From Actibacterium sp. (lineage in GTDB: Bacteria > Pseudomonadota > Alphaproteobacteria > Rhodobacterales > Rhodobacteraceae): DNA of 64,000 nucleotides. Positions 19,265-27,041 of the stretch are shown one piece after another. Within the stretch, counting starts at the first letter, position 1, and every line of letters starts with the position of its first letter. The notes under the pieces are model-generated. The model did not search any database. It was given only the letters and a program-made list of their open reading frames with translations, and was not told where the DNA came from. The stretch is from contig JADQCB010000002.1 in assembly GCA_016278325.1 (NCBI GenBank), forward strand, positions 124,001 to 188,000. Direction: 5' to 3'. The position numbers were made by a program, and so were the translations under genes.

Positions 19265-19293
19265 TCTCTATTGCGTTGCGAAAGACTTGACAA
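19265..19293 (-). promoter_or_regulatory. Possible rpoZ-rsh promoter
   Basis: On the minus strand TTGTCA (19293-19288) and TAGAGA (19270-19265) are separated by 17 bases in the 89-base gap between folK and rpoZ. The start would be about 30 bases before the rpoZ ATG. The -35 is good and the -10 mediocre. Confidence 0.4.
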
Positions 19294-19317
19294 GGGCGGA
19301 ATCTCCTGCATTGCCGC

Positions 19318-19905
19318 CTAAACCGGACGAATTTCGGCTTTTTCCGCCGCAGGCAAATCGGCGAGCATGGCCGAGACGTCCTTTCCGCTGACCGGATGCA
19401 CCCAATCCGGCGCGACATCGGCCAGCGGCACCAGCACGAAGGCCCGGTCTTGCAGCCGCGGATGCGGCAGGATCAGGCGGTCCGGGGCAATCCGGGCCTG
19501 ATCCGGCGCGGCCAGGTCGCGCCACGCAAGGTAGGTTTCGGCATCGGGCAGGATGCGACCGCCGAAATCCAGAAGATCCAGGTCCAGCGTGCGGGCCCCC
19601 CAGCGGCCGCGACGCTGGCGTGCGAAGCGCTGTTCGATCCGGTGCAGATGCGCCAGCAAAGCCTGCGGCTCCAGGCCAGTCTTCACCAGCGCCACCGCGT
19701 TCACGAAATCGTCGCCGGCCCCGGGCGGAAAGCACGGCGTGCGGAAGAATCGGCTTTTTGAGACCAGGCGCACCGCCCTGCTCGCGAGGGCGGAAAGCGC
19801 CGCACGAAGGGTATCGGCCGGCGACCCGGCCGGAGAGGCCATGTTGCTGCCGAGCGCGACAAGCGCGAATGTATCGATTTCGTGACCCTCCGAGGCTTGC
19901 AGCAT
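19318..19905 (-). CDS. folK: 2-amino-4-hydroxy-6-hydroxymethyldihydropteridine diphosphokinase
   Basis: HPPK, which transfers pyrophosphate from ATP to 6-hydroxymethyl-dihydropterin in folate synthesis. The 195 residues carry VALGSNM near the N-terminus and SRFFRTPCFPPGAGDDFVNAV. The HPPK signature RWGARTLDLDLLDFGG is intact, with the metal-binding DLDLLDF, and LPHPRLQDRAFVLVPL follows. A GGAAG lies directly before the ATG. It is divergent from the NYN gene and upstream of rpoZ. Confidence 0.95.
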   Translation of the reverse strand: MLQASEGHEIDTFALVALGSNMASPAGSPADTLRAALSALASRAVRLVSKSRFFRTPCFPPGAGDDFVNAVALVKTGLEPQALLAHLHRIEQRFARQRRGRWGARTLDLDLLDFGGRILPDAETYLAWRDLAAPDQARIAPDRLILPHPRLQDRAFVLVPLADVAPDWVHPVSGKDVSAMLADLPAAEKAEIRPV

Positions 19906-20027
19906 CTTCCGATATCCCCTAAATCCCCACTCAATTGCTCGGCGTCCAATTCCAGTGCCTCACTCTTTTTCAAGTGCACCACCACTCACGATCGGGACCC
20001 GCGCAATCTTTAGCGGAAGGATATTGT

Positions 20028-20600
20028 ATGTTCTACAGAGACGAACGGCTGGCGCTGTTCATCGACGGATCAAACCTCTATGCGGCCGCCAAGGCGCTGG
20101 GGTTCGACATCGACTACAAGCTCTTGCGGCAGGAATTCATGCGCCGCGGCAAACTGCTGCGCGCGTTCTACTATACCGCGATGCTTGAAAACGACGACTA
20201 TTCCCCGATCCGGCCCCTGGTCGACTGGCTGCATTACAACGGCTTCTCGATGGTCACCAAGCCGGCCAAGGAATACATTGACAGCCAGGGTCGGCGGAAG
20301 GTCAAGGGAAACATGGATATCGAGCTGACGGTCGATGCCATGGAGCTGGCGCCGCATGTCGATCATATCGTGCTTTTCTCGGGCGACGGGGATTTCCGGC
20401 CGCTGGTCGAAAGCCTCCAGCGCAACGGCGTGCGGGTATCGGTCGTGTCGACGATTCGCAGCCAGCCGCCGATGATCGCCGACGAACTGCGCCGTCAGGC
20501 CGACAACTTCATCGAGCTCGAGGAGCTGAAAGAGGCGATCGGCCGGCCGCCGCGCGAACCCCGGCCCGAGCCGCAGGGCGAATACGCCGTCGAGGAATAG
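20028..20600 (+). CDS. NYN/LabA-like domain protein (putative ribonuclease fold)
   Basis: A protein of 190 residues with a single PIN-like NYN domain of the LabA/DUF88 type. Acidic positions expected for a metal-dependent nuclease are present: ALFIDGSNLY at residues 9-18, VKGNMDIELTVDAM, and LFSGDGDFRPLVESL. The C-terminal 20 residues are Pro/Glu-rich. The domain family includes RNA-processing nucleases, but no substrate is known here. The start at 20028 is set by GCGGAAGGA upstream; earlier in-frame codons read through an intergenic region. Confidence 0.85.
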   Translation: MFYRDERLALFIDGSNLYAAAKALGFDIDYKLLRQEFMRRGKLLRAFYYTAMLENDDYSPIRPLVDWLHYNGFSMVTKPAKEYIDSQGRRKVKGNMDIELTVDAMELAPHVDHIVLFSGDGDFRPLVESLQRNGVRVSVVSTIRSQPPMIADELRRQADNFIELEELKEAIGRPPREPRPEPQGEYAVEE

Positions 20601-20633
20601 ACGCGCCAGTCAGCGCAAAACGCGCAGGAAGCG

Positions 20634-20657
20634 CCGCCGCGGCCCGCGCCGCGGCGG
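20634..20657 (+). terminator. GC-rich hairpin after the NYN gene
   Basis: A 9-bp inverted repeat, CCGCCGCGG (20634-20642) and CCGCGGCGG (20649-20657), with a 6-base loop. It lies 33 bases past the stop and has no T-run. It may mark a transcript end but could also be chance in GC-rich sequence. Confidence 0.3.
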
Positions 20658-20749
20658 TCGCGCGACAATGTCCTGACGCCGCGCCCCTGCCGGGCGGAGG
20701 CCTCCGCAGCCGGTTGAAAATCCACCGGCCCCGGCTATTCCTGAGACGC

Positions 20750-21196
20750 ATGACAGTGCTCGAAACCCTTGCGCAACTTGCCGGGTTGTTCGCGGCCGCC
20801 TTCGGCGCGGCGACGGTTCTGCCATTCCAGTCGGAAATCGTCTTTGCCGGCCTGCAGATTGCCGATGGCCTGGACCTGGTGACGCTGATCGCGGTGGCCA
20901 GCATCGGCAACACGCTGGGCGCGGTGGTCAATTACGCCATGGGCATGGGGCTGGAACGGTTTCGCAACCGCCGCTGGTTTCCATTCTCCCCGGCGCAGCT
21001 GGCGCGCGCCCGGAATTGGTATCTGCGATGGGGGCTCTGGACGCTTCTGCTCAGCTGGGCGCCGTTCGGCGACGGATTCACCGTGATCGCCGGCGTGATG
21101 CGCACCCCGTTCTGGCTGTTCCTGGCGCTGGTGGGCCTGGCCAAGACCGGCCGCTATGCCGCGCTGGCCTGGATCACGACGCTGGCCGGGGGGTAG
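20750..21196 (+). CDS. YqaA-like (DedA/VTT superfamily) membrane protein
   Basis: A protein of 148 residues with three to four membrane segments. Family stretches are FGAATVLPFQSEIVFAGL, ASIGNTLGAVVNYAMGMGLE and LLSWAPFGDGFTVIAGVMRTPFW. This matches the short YqaA branch of the DedA-related proteins, which have been tied to envelope homeostasis and lipid transport. The function of this branch is not established. The start at 20750 is the second in-frame ATG and removes an unsupported 12-residue extension. ispH begins 48 bases downstream. Confidence 0.82.
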   Translation: MTVLETLAQLAGLFAAAFGAATVLPFQSEIVFAGLQIADGLDLVTLIAVASIGNTLGAVVNYAMGMGLERFRNRRWFPFSPAQLARARNWYLRWGLWTLLLSWAPFGDGFTVIAGVMRTPFWLFLALVGLAKTGRYAALAWITTLAGG

Positions 21197-21244
21197 ACGC
21201 TGGCGCCGCTTGGCCTTACCTGTTGCCGCGCGAAAGGACATGCC

Positions 21245-22195
21245 ATGCCAAAGCCGCCGCTTACCCTTTACCTCGCCGCGCCGCGCGGCTTCTGTGCCGG
21301 TGTCGACCGGGCGATCAAGATCGTCGAGATGGCGCTGGAGAAATGGGGCGCACCGGTCTATGTGCGCCACGAGATCGTGCATAACCGCTTCGTCGTGGAA
21401 AACCTGCGCGACAAGGGCGCGGTCTTCGTCGAGGAACTTGACGAATGCCCGGCCGACCGACCGGTGATCTTCTCGGCCCATGGCGTGCCCAAATCGGTGC
21501 CGGCCGAGGCTGCCCGGCGCAACATGATCCAGGTCGACGCCACCTGCCCGCTGGTCAGCAAGGTGCATATCGAGGCCGAGCGCCACCATGCCGAGGGCAT
21601 GCAGATCGTGATGATCGGGCATGCCGGTCATCCCGAAACCATCGGCACGATGGGTCAGCTGCCCGAGGGCGACGTGCTGCTGGTGGAAACGCCCGCGGAT
21701 GTCGCCGGGCTGCGCGTCCGCGACCCGCAAAAACTGGCCTTCATAACGCAAACCACCCTGTCGGTGGATGACACCGCCGATATCGTCGCCGCGCTGAGGG
21801 CGCGGTTCCCGGCGATCGTCGGCCCGCGGAAAAAGGATATCTGTTACGCCACGACCAACCGGCAGGCGGCAGTCAAGGCGATGGCGCAGAAGGTCGCGGC
21901 AGTGCTGGTGATCGGCGCCTCCAATTCGTCCAATTCCCGCCGTCTGGTCGAAGTGGCCGCCGCGGCCGGCTGCGGCTATGCCCAGCTTGTGCAGCGCGCC
22001 GCCGATATCGACTGGCGCGCACTGGACGGCGTGCGCGCGCTGGGGTTGACCGCCGGCGCCTCGGCCCCAGAAGTGTTGATCGACGAGGTGATCGCCGCCG
22101 CCCGCGCCCGTTTCGAGGTCACGGTGCAAACCGTCGAAACCGCGCAGGAAGACGTGGAGTTCAAGGTGCCGCGGATCCTGCGGGAACCGGCATGA
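21245..22195 (+). CDS. ispH: 4-hydroxy-3-methylbut-2-enyl diphosphate reductase
   Basis: Iron-sulfur enzyme of the MEP pathway that reduces HMBPP to IPP and DMAPP. The three cluster cysteines are visible in 316 residues: Cys17 (APRGFCAGV), Cys101 ([12 protein letters not shown]) and Cys200 ([12 protein letters not shown]). The substrate-binding EIVHN, SAHGVP and GHAGHPE motifs are also present. An AAAGGAC-type ribosome-binding site precedes the ATG. It is followed by rnhA, an order common in alphaproteobacteria. Confidence 0.97.
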   Translation: MPKPPLTLYLAAPRGFCAGVDRAIKIVEMALEKWGAPVYVRHEIVHNRFVVENLRDKGAVFVEELDECPADRPVIFSAHGVPKSVPAEAARRNMIQVDATCPLVSKVHIEAERHHAEGMQIVMIGHAGHPETIGTMGQLPEGDVLLVETPADVAGLRVRDPQKLAFITQTTLSVDDTADIVAALRARFPAIVGPRKKDICYATTNRQAAVKAMAQKVAAVLVIGASNSSNSRRLVEVAAAAGCGYAQLVQRAADIDWRALDGVRALGLTAGASAPEVLIDEVIAAARARFEVTVQTVETAQEDVEFKVPRILREPA

Positions 22196-22304
22196 GCGCG
22201 GTCCTTCGCACCGCAGGGCGGCACGGGCTGACCGGTCCGGCCGCAATCGCAATCGCCGGCCTGCCTGTCGGCCACTCGTGATCCAAGCCGAAGGCGCCGC
22301 CCCG

Positions 22305-22766
22305 ATGCCTGAAATCTTTGCCTATACCGATGGCGCCTGTTCCGGCAATCCCGGCCCCGGCGGCTGGGGCGTGCTGTTGCAGGCAAAGGATGGCGGGCGG
22401 ATCGTGAGGCAGCGCGAACTGTCCGGCGGCGAGGCCCGGACCACCAACAACCGGATGGAGCTTCTGGCTGCGATCAACGCGCTGGAAAGCCTCTCGCGCC
22501 CCTCGGCGATCACCATCGTGACCGACAGCGCCTATGTGAAGAACGGCGTCACCCAGTGGATCCACGGATGGAAACGCAACGGCTGGAAAACCGCCGGGAA
22601 AAAGCCGGTGAAGAATGTCGAGCTCTGGCAAAGGCTGGACGCCGCGCAGCAGCGCCACGCGGTCAGCTGGGAATGGGTCAAGGGCCATGCCGGCCACCCC
22701 GAGAACGAACGCGCCGACGAACTGGCGCGTGAAGGGATGAAACCGTTCAGGCCGAAAAGGCCGTGA
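22305..22766 (+). CDS. rnhA: Ribonuclease HI
   Basis: Degrades RNA in RNA-DNA hybrids. The 153 residues from the ATG at 22305 contain the DEDD active site: [16 protein letters not shown] (Asp9), TNNRMELLA (Glu), TDSAYV (Asp) and ENERADELA (Asp). The basic handle segment [16 protein letters not shown] is also present. An upstream GTG at 22278 would add nine residues but is less well placed. It is followed by the hairpin and element of copy C. Confidence 0.95.
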   Translation: MPEIFAYTDGACSGNPGPGGWGVLLQAKDGGRIVRQRELSGGEARTTNNRMELLAAINALESLSRPSAITIVTDSAYVKNGVTQWIHGWKRNGWKTAGKKPVKNVELWQRLDAAQQRHAVSWEWVKGHAGHPENERADELAREGMKPFRPKRP

Positions 22767-22778
22767 TTCAGGCCAGGG

Positions 22779-22829
22779 CGGGGGCGTTCCGCCCCCGAAC
22801 CCCCTGAGAGTATTTGGCCCGAGAAGAAG
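22779..22829 (+). repeat. Dispersed intergenic element, copy C, with terminator-like hairpin
   Basis: A perfect 8-bp stem, CGGGGGCG (22779-22786) and CGCCCCCG (22790-22797) with a 3-base loop, is followed by GAGTATTTGGCCC (22808-22820) and GAGAAGAAG. It sits 12 bases after the rnhA stop and before the convergent small membrane gene. The hairpin-then-core order repeats that of copy A. Confidence 0.65.
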
Positions 22830-22840
22830 GCTCAGCGGCG

Positions 22841-23071
22841 CTAAACATAGCTTCGCCACAGCCAGATCAGCAGGACCGCGCCCAGCACCGCCCCGATGAA
22901 GCCGGCAAGAAGGCCGGTCAGAAGCAGCAGGAAGCGCAGGATCAGGCCGCCAAGCAGCGCCCCCAGCACACCGATGCCGACGGTGGCGAGGATATTGGCC
23001 TTCACGTCCATCACCCGTGTGGCGATGTAACCCGCGGCGGCGCCAATGATGATCAGGAAGATGATTTCCAT
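22841..23071 (-). CDS. GlsB/YeaQ/YmgE-family small membrane protein
   Basis: A protein of 76 residues, nearly all hydrophobic, with about three membrane segments and the glycine-rich pattern of the transglycosylase-associated (GlsB/YeaQ) family: IIGAAAGYIATRVM, ILATVGIGVLGALLGGLILRF. Members are stress-linked inner-membrane proteins of unknown activity. The ATG at 23071 is chosen because the longer frame upstream has neither hydrophobic character nor family resemblance. Confidence 0.8.
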   Translation of the reverse strand: MEIIFLIIIGAAAGYIATRVMDVKANILATVGIGVLGALLGGLILRFLLLLTGLLAGFIGAVLGAVLLIWLWRSYV

Positions 23072-23180
23072 GGCTTGACTATGCGCGCGCGTGCCGGAAT
23101 TGCAAGGGCTGGTCCGCGGGGGGCCCTGCCCGAAGGGCACCAACGAATGTCTTGCGCCGCGCAAGCGGCGCGCCGCCAGG

Positions 23181-24083
23181 TCAGGCCAGGCGATCGGGCA
23201 GCGCGATGCCGCGCAGGAAGTCCTCCGCCGCCATCGGGCGGCGGCCCGGGCGTTGCAGCACAAGCAGGTCGACCGCGCCGCTGCCGCAGGCGACCACCAG
23301 CCCGCCCAGCACCGCGCCCGGCGCGCCCTTGCCGGCCACGACGCGGGAGCGCAACAGTTTCACCCGTTCGTCGCCGATCCGGCACCACGCCCCGGGCACC
23401 GGCGACAAGCCGCGGATCAGCCGGTCCACCTCGATTGCCGGTCGGCGCCAGTCCACCCGAGTTTCGGCCTTGTCGATCTTGGCGGCATAGCGCACGCCGT
23501 CCTCGGGCTGGGGCTGCGGCGTCAGGCTGTCGAGCCGCGACAGGGTCTCGACGATCAGCCTTGCGCCCAGCGCCGACAGCCGCTCATGCAGCGCGCCCGT
23601 CGTGTCTTGCGCGCCGATCTCCACCGCCTCGCTCAGCAGAACCGGGCCGGTGTCCAGCCCGGCCTCCATCCGCATGATACTAACCCCCGTCTTCCGGTCC
23701 CCGGCCATGATCGCGCGCTGGATCGGCGCCGCCCCGCGCCAGCGCGGCAGCAGCGAGGCATGGATATTCAGGCACCCGTGCTTCGGCGCATCGAGAACCG
23801 GCTGCGGCAGGATCAGCCCGTAGGCCACGACCACCGCCACGTCGGCATCGAGCGCGGCGAACGCGGTCTGTTCCTTTGCGTCGCGCAGCGTCTGGGGATG
23901 GCGCACGGGCAGCCCCAGCGCCTCGGCCCGCGCCTGCACTGGTGCCGCGCGCGCGCGTTTGCCACGGCCGGCGGGGCGCGGCGGCTGGCAATAGACGCAG
24001 GCGATCTCGTGCCCGGCATCGACCAGCGCATCCAGCGCAGGCACCGAAAACGCCGGCGTTCCCATGAAAACGATCCGCATCAT
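23181..24083 (-). CDS. fmt: Methionyl-tRNA formyltransferase
   Basis: Formylates initiator Met-tRNA using 10-formyltetrahydrofolate. The 300 residues start [20 protein letters not shown]. The catalytic segment is [20 protein letters not shown] and the [13 protein letters not shown] loop follows. A C-terminal OB-like domain ends at LPDRLA. The ATG overlaps the stop of the upstream deformylase-like gene, keeping formylation and deformylation genes in one transcript. Confidence 0.97.
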   Translation of the reverse strand: MMRIVFMGTPAFSVPALDALVDAGHEIACVYCQPPRPAGRGKRARAAPVQARAEALGLPVRHPQTLRDAKEQTAFAALDADVAVVVAYGLILPQPVLDAPKHGCLNIHASLLPRWRGAAPIQRAIMAGDRKTGVSIMRMEAGLDTGPVLLSEAVEIGAQDTTGALHERLSALGARLIVETLSRLDSLTPQPQPEDGVRYAAKIDKAETRVDWRRPAIEVDRLIRGLSPVPGAWCRIGDERVKLLRSRVVAGKGAPGAVLGGLVVACGSGAVDLLVLQRPGRRPMAAEDFLRGIALPDRLA

Positions 24084-24577
24084 CGCCTCTGCAATTTGCC
24101 GGCGCGTTTGAGCAGCCGGTCGCGCCGGAGTTTCGACAGGCGGTCGAAATACATCTTTCCGTCGAGATGGTCGATCTGGTGCTGCACGCTGGTCGCCCAG
24201 AGATCGACGAAATCGCGCTCCTCGACCGCGCCGTCGGAGGACATGAAACGCACGGTGGCCGCGCGCGGCCGGTCGATGGCCGCGGCCACGCCGGGCAGGT
24301 TCGGGCTTGCCTCTTCATGCCGCCGCAGCCTCGCGGAGGCGTGCAGGATTTCGGGATTGGCGATGCGCACCGCCTGCCCCCGTTCGAGCGAGCAATCCAC
24401 CACCGCCAGACGCAGTGGCACCCCGATCTGCGGCGCAGCCAGGCCATAGCCCGGCATCGCGTCCATGGTTTCGACCATGTCGTCCCAGATCGCGCGGATT
24501 TCGTCACTGATCGCCTCGACCGGGGCGGCGGGGCGGCACAGGCGCGGATCGGGCCAGGGCAGGACGGGCCGGATCAT
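24080..24577 (-). CDS. Peptide deformylase paralogue with altered catalytic motifs
   Basis: A deformylase-fold protein of 165 residues. Motif 1 is intact ([10 protein letters not shown], 43-52). Motif 2, normally EGCLS with the metal-binding cysteine, reads EASPN, with Ser91 at the Cys position. Motif 3, normally HEIDH, reads HQIDH (133-137), with Gln134 replacing the catalytic Glu. Both histidine ligands remain. A deformylase lacking the Cys ligand and the Glu is expected to be inactive or to do something else; this is inference from the known mechanism. It is coupled to fmt downstream and to a 49-codon remnant upstream, each by 4 bases. Confidence 0.85.
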   Translation of the reverse strand: MIRPVLPWPDPRLCRPAAPVEAISDEIRAIWDDMVETMDAMPGYGLAAPQIGVPLRLAVVDCSLERGQAVRIANPEILHASARLRRHEEASPNLPGVAAAIDRPRAATVRFMSSDGAVEERDFVDLWATSVQHQIDHLDGKMYFDRLSKLRRDRLLKRAGKLQRR

Positions 24578-24723
24578 GCAGTATATCCGTCGATCGCCGC
24601 GCGCCGCGCGGGCCCGCGCCGGTGGTCGGTGCGCAGCGTCCCGTCCAGGTGATCGCGCACATGCCGGGCGCAGGCGGCGCGCAACCGCGCATGGCGATGG
24701 CGCAGGATCGCCCGTCCGGTCAT
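24574..24723 (-). pseudogene. 49-codon deformylase-like remnant between two def genes
   Basis: An intact short frame, ATG at 24723 to TGA at 24574. It overlaps the stop of def and the start of the deformylase-like gene, ATGA at both ends. Residues 18-30 read CARHVRDHLDGTL, which lines up with CVQHEIDHLDGKL of the neighbouring def: Cys, both metal-ligand histidines (21 and 25), and LDG are kept. The catalytic Glu is Val22. The first two motifs are absent, so this looks like the tail of a third deformylase copy that lost its N-terminal two thirds. Whether the peptide is made is unknown. The clean overlaps suggest at least that translation passes through. Confidence 0.65.
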
Positions 24724-25241
24724 GCCCGGGCCCGTTCGCGTTTGAGCTTTATCATCTTGCGGGTGATCATCTGGCGGCGCAGCGGCTTGAGGTAGTCGAT
24801 GAACAGCTTGCCGTCGAGGTGGTCGATTTCATGCTGGACACAGGTCGACCACAGGCCGCTGAAATGTTCTTCGCGTTCATTGCCCTCGGGATCGATCCAG
24901 CGCACCCGCACCTCGGCCGGGCGATCCACATCGGCATATTGATCGGGGATCGACAGGCAGCCTTCCTCATAGGTGGTGACATCCTCCGAGGCCCAGACCA
25001 CCTCGGGGTTGAACAGCGCCATGGGCCGCGGCGCGGCGCCCTCTTCCTTGACGCAATCCATCACCAGCAACCGCCTCGGCACGCCGACCTGCGGCGCGGC
25101 CAGGCCGATGCCCGGCGCATGGTACATCGTTTCCAGCATGTCCCGGGCCAGCTGGCGCAACTCTTCGGTGATGTCGTCCACCGGCGCGGCCGCCTTCTTT
25201 AGACGCGGGTCGGGATGGATCAGGATCGGCAGAATGCTCAT
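24720..25241 (-). CDS. def: Peptide deformylase
   Basis: Removes the formyl group from nascent protein N-termini. The 173 residues have all three motifs intact: GIGLAAPQ, EEGCLSIP with metal-binding Cys95, and HEIDH (His137, Glu138, His141). This is the functional copy of the cluster. The start is the ATG at 25241; earlier frame extension overlaps the divergent lyase promoter. There is no Shine-Dalgarno-like sequence upstream, and a possible promoter would start the transcript within a few bases of the ATG. The order def, remnant, def-like, fmt appears to be a single operon. Confidence 0.96.
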   Translation of the reverse strand: MSILPILIHPDPRLKKAAAPVDDITEELRQLARDMLETMYHAPGIGLAAPQVGVPRRLLVMDCVKEEGAAPRPMALFNPEVVWASEDVTTYEEGCLSIPDQYADVDRPAEVRVRWIDPEGNEREEHFSGLWSTCVQHEIDHLDGKLFIDYLKPLRRQMITRKMIKLKRERARA

Positions 25242-25249
25242 GACGCAGG

Positions 25250-25278
25250 GATTTAGGCCAAGCCGCGGCGTTTCGCAA
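25250..25278 (-). promoter_or_regulatory. Possible def promoter giving a near-leaderless mRNA
   Basis: On the minus strand TTGCGA (25278-25273) and TAAATC (25255-25250) are 17 bases apart. The expected start would be around 25243, one to two bases from the ATG. The boxes are only moderate matches. Confidence 0.3.
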
Positions 25279-25291
25279 CGCCAGTTGGGAC

Positions 25292-25319
25292 TTGCACGCA
25301 AGACCGATCCGGTTAGCCT
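25292..25319 (+). promoter_or_regulatory. Possible promoter of the C-S lyase gene
   Basis: TTGCAC (25292-25297) and TAGCCT (25314-25319) are separated by 16 bases, ending 22 bases before the ATG at 25342. The -10 keeps the T1, A2 and T6 positions only. Confidence 0.3.
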
Positions 25320-25341
25320 GCGCCGGAAAAGGGAGAAGTGA

Positions 25342-26514
25342 ATGAATTTCGACGAGATCATCGACCGGCGCGGCACCCATTCCTCGAAATGGGACATGAT
25401 GGAAAGGATCTTTGGCGTATCGCCCGACACGGGCATCGCCATGTGGGTCGCGGACATGGACTTCCGCCCGCCGCAATGCGTGGCGCAGGCGGTGCAGGCG
25501 ATGGTCGATCACGGGATTTTCGGCTATTTCGGCGACGATCGCGCCTGCAAGGAAGCGATTCGCTGGTGGATGGGCACCCGTCACGCATGGCCGGTCGAGC
25601 CCGAATGGATCTTCACCACCAACGGGCTGGTGAACGGCACCGGCCTTTGCGTCGATGCCTTTACCGCGCCGGGTGACGGCGTGGTGCTGATGACGCCCGT
25701 TTATCACGCCTTCGCCCGCGTCATCAAAGCCGCCGGGCGCGACGTGGTGGAATGCCCGCTGGCGCTGCACGATGGCCGCTATCACATGGATTTCGACGCC
25801 TGGGACGCGCGCATGAGCGGGCGGGAACGAATGCTGATCCTGTGTTCGCCGCACAATCCCGGTGGCCGCGTCTGGAGCGCGGCCGAGCTGAAGGGCGTTG
25901 CCGATTTCTGCCGCCGCCACGACCTGATCCTGGTGGCCGACGAGATTCATCACGACCTCGTTCTGCCCGGTCACAGCCACACGGTGATGCCGCTGGCCGA
26001 CCCCGAAATCGCCGCACGGCTGGTGATGATGACCGCCACCACCAAGACCTTCAACATCGCCGGCGCGCATGTCGGAAACGTGATCATCCCCGATGCGACG
26101 CTGCGCGCGCGTTTCGCCACGCGGATGGGGGCATTGGGAATCTCGCCCAACGCGTTCGGAATGCATATGGCCACGGCAGCCTATTCGCAGGAAGGGGCGG
26201 ATTGGGTGGACACGCTGATGACCTATCTGGAGGGGAACCGGCAGGTCTTCGACGCCGGCGTGAACGCGATCCCGGGGGTGAAATCCATGCCGCTGGAGGC
26301 GACCTATCTGGCCTGGGTGGATTTCGCCGGCACCGGGATGACCCGCGAAGAGATCAACCGCCGCGTTCAGACCGAGGCGCAGATCGCCGCCAATCTCGGC
26401 GAAACATTCGGCACCGGCGGCGAGACCTTCCTGCGGTTCAACCTGGCGACACCACGGACCCGCGTGCAAGAGGCCGTCGCGCGATTGCAAGAGGCTTTCG
26501 CCGATTTGCAGTGA
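25342..26514 (+). CDS. PatB/MalY-type PLP C-S lyase
   Basis: Fold-type I aminotransferase-like enzyme of 390 residues. It is close to the MalY/PatB cystathionine beta-lyase group that cleaves C-S bonds in cystathionine or cysteine conjugates. Visible features are WVADMDFRPP at the N-terminus, CSPHNPGGRVW, LVADEIHHDLV, and the PLP lysine in TATTKTFNIAG (Lys235). The C-terminus has FLRFNLATPRTRV. A GGGAGAAG site precedes the start. It is divergent from the def operon. The natural substrate (methionine synthesis, DMSP-related thiols or others) is not decided by sequence. Confidence 0.9.
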   Translation: MNFDEIIDRRGTHSSKWDMMERIFGVSPDTGIAMWVADMDFRPPQCVAQAVQAMVDHGIFGYFGDDRACKEAIRWWMGTRHAWPVEPEWIFTTNGLVNGTGLCVDAFTAPGDGVVLMTPVYHAFARVIKAAGRDVVECPLALHDGRYHMDFDAWDARMSGRERMLILCSPHNPGGRVWSAAELKGVADFCRRHDLILVADEIHHDLVLPGHSHTVMPLADPEIAARLVMMTATTKTFNIAGAHVGNVIIPDATLRARFATRMGALGISPNAFGMHMATAAYSQEGADWVDTLMTYLEGNRQVFDAGVNAIPGVKSMPLEATYLAWVDFAGTGMTREEINRRVQTEAQIAANLGETFGTGGETFLRFNLATPRTRVQEAVARLQEAFADLQ

Positions 26515-26516
26515 CC

Positions 26517-26864
26517 TCAGCGCGGCAACAGGGCGATCGGCGCGTCGGGGTCGCGGTAGAAATCCAGCGGCGCGCGATCCGACGCGGCCGTGTTGCGCTT
26601 GAATTCGAACAGGATCTCGCCATCCTCCTCGGACGAGGCGACGATCAGCGCCTGGTAAAGATGCTTGCCGCGATCGTAAAGATCGACCAGTCCGCGCAGA
26701 TGCGGCGCGTCCTCGGCATCCAGCGAAAACCCCGTGGACCAGAAGCGCAGCACCGCGTAGCGCTGGCCACCGGCCTCGACCGACAGGCGGCGCTTTTTGC
26801 GAAGCGCGTCCTTGCGGGCCTTTTCCAGGCCCTCGCGCACCTCTTTGGGCAAGTATTCGGACAT
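26517..26864 (-). CDS. Conserved hypothetical protein, possibly PilZ-like
   Basis: A protein of 115 residues starting MSEYLPKEVREGLEKARKDA, soluble and without signal or membrane segments. A basic patch, RKKRRLSVEAG, is followed by strands including LRFWSTGFSLDAED, RGLVDLYDRGKHLYQALIVAS and EILFEFKR. Similar short proteins occur in related bacteria. The basic motif and the small beta-rich body recall PilZ domains, but the diagnostic D/N-x-S-x-x-G is not clearly present, so c-di-GMP binding is only a guess. AAGGA lies 8 bases before the ATG at 26864. It converges on the C-S lyase, with stops 2 bases apart. Confidence 0.6.
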   Translation of the reverse strand: MSEYLPKEVREGLEKARKDALRKKRRLSVEAGGQRYAVLRFWSTGFSLDAEDAPHLRGLVDLYDRGKHLYQALIVASSEEDGEILFEFKRNTAASDRAPLDFYRDPDAPIALLPR

Positions 26865-27041
26865 CACGGCATTCCTTCCCTGACGTTCAGAAACGATGAA
26901 AACCCGATTCCGGTCAAGACTTCATTGCCGCGGCGCAATTTCCGGTCCGGTGCGCTGTTGCAGGCCGGCTGCGCGGATTTTCGGGTGCACAGGCGCGGCG
27001 CCACGCCCTATTGTCCATGAAACCGAAATGCGGAGGAAGAA

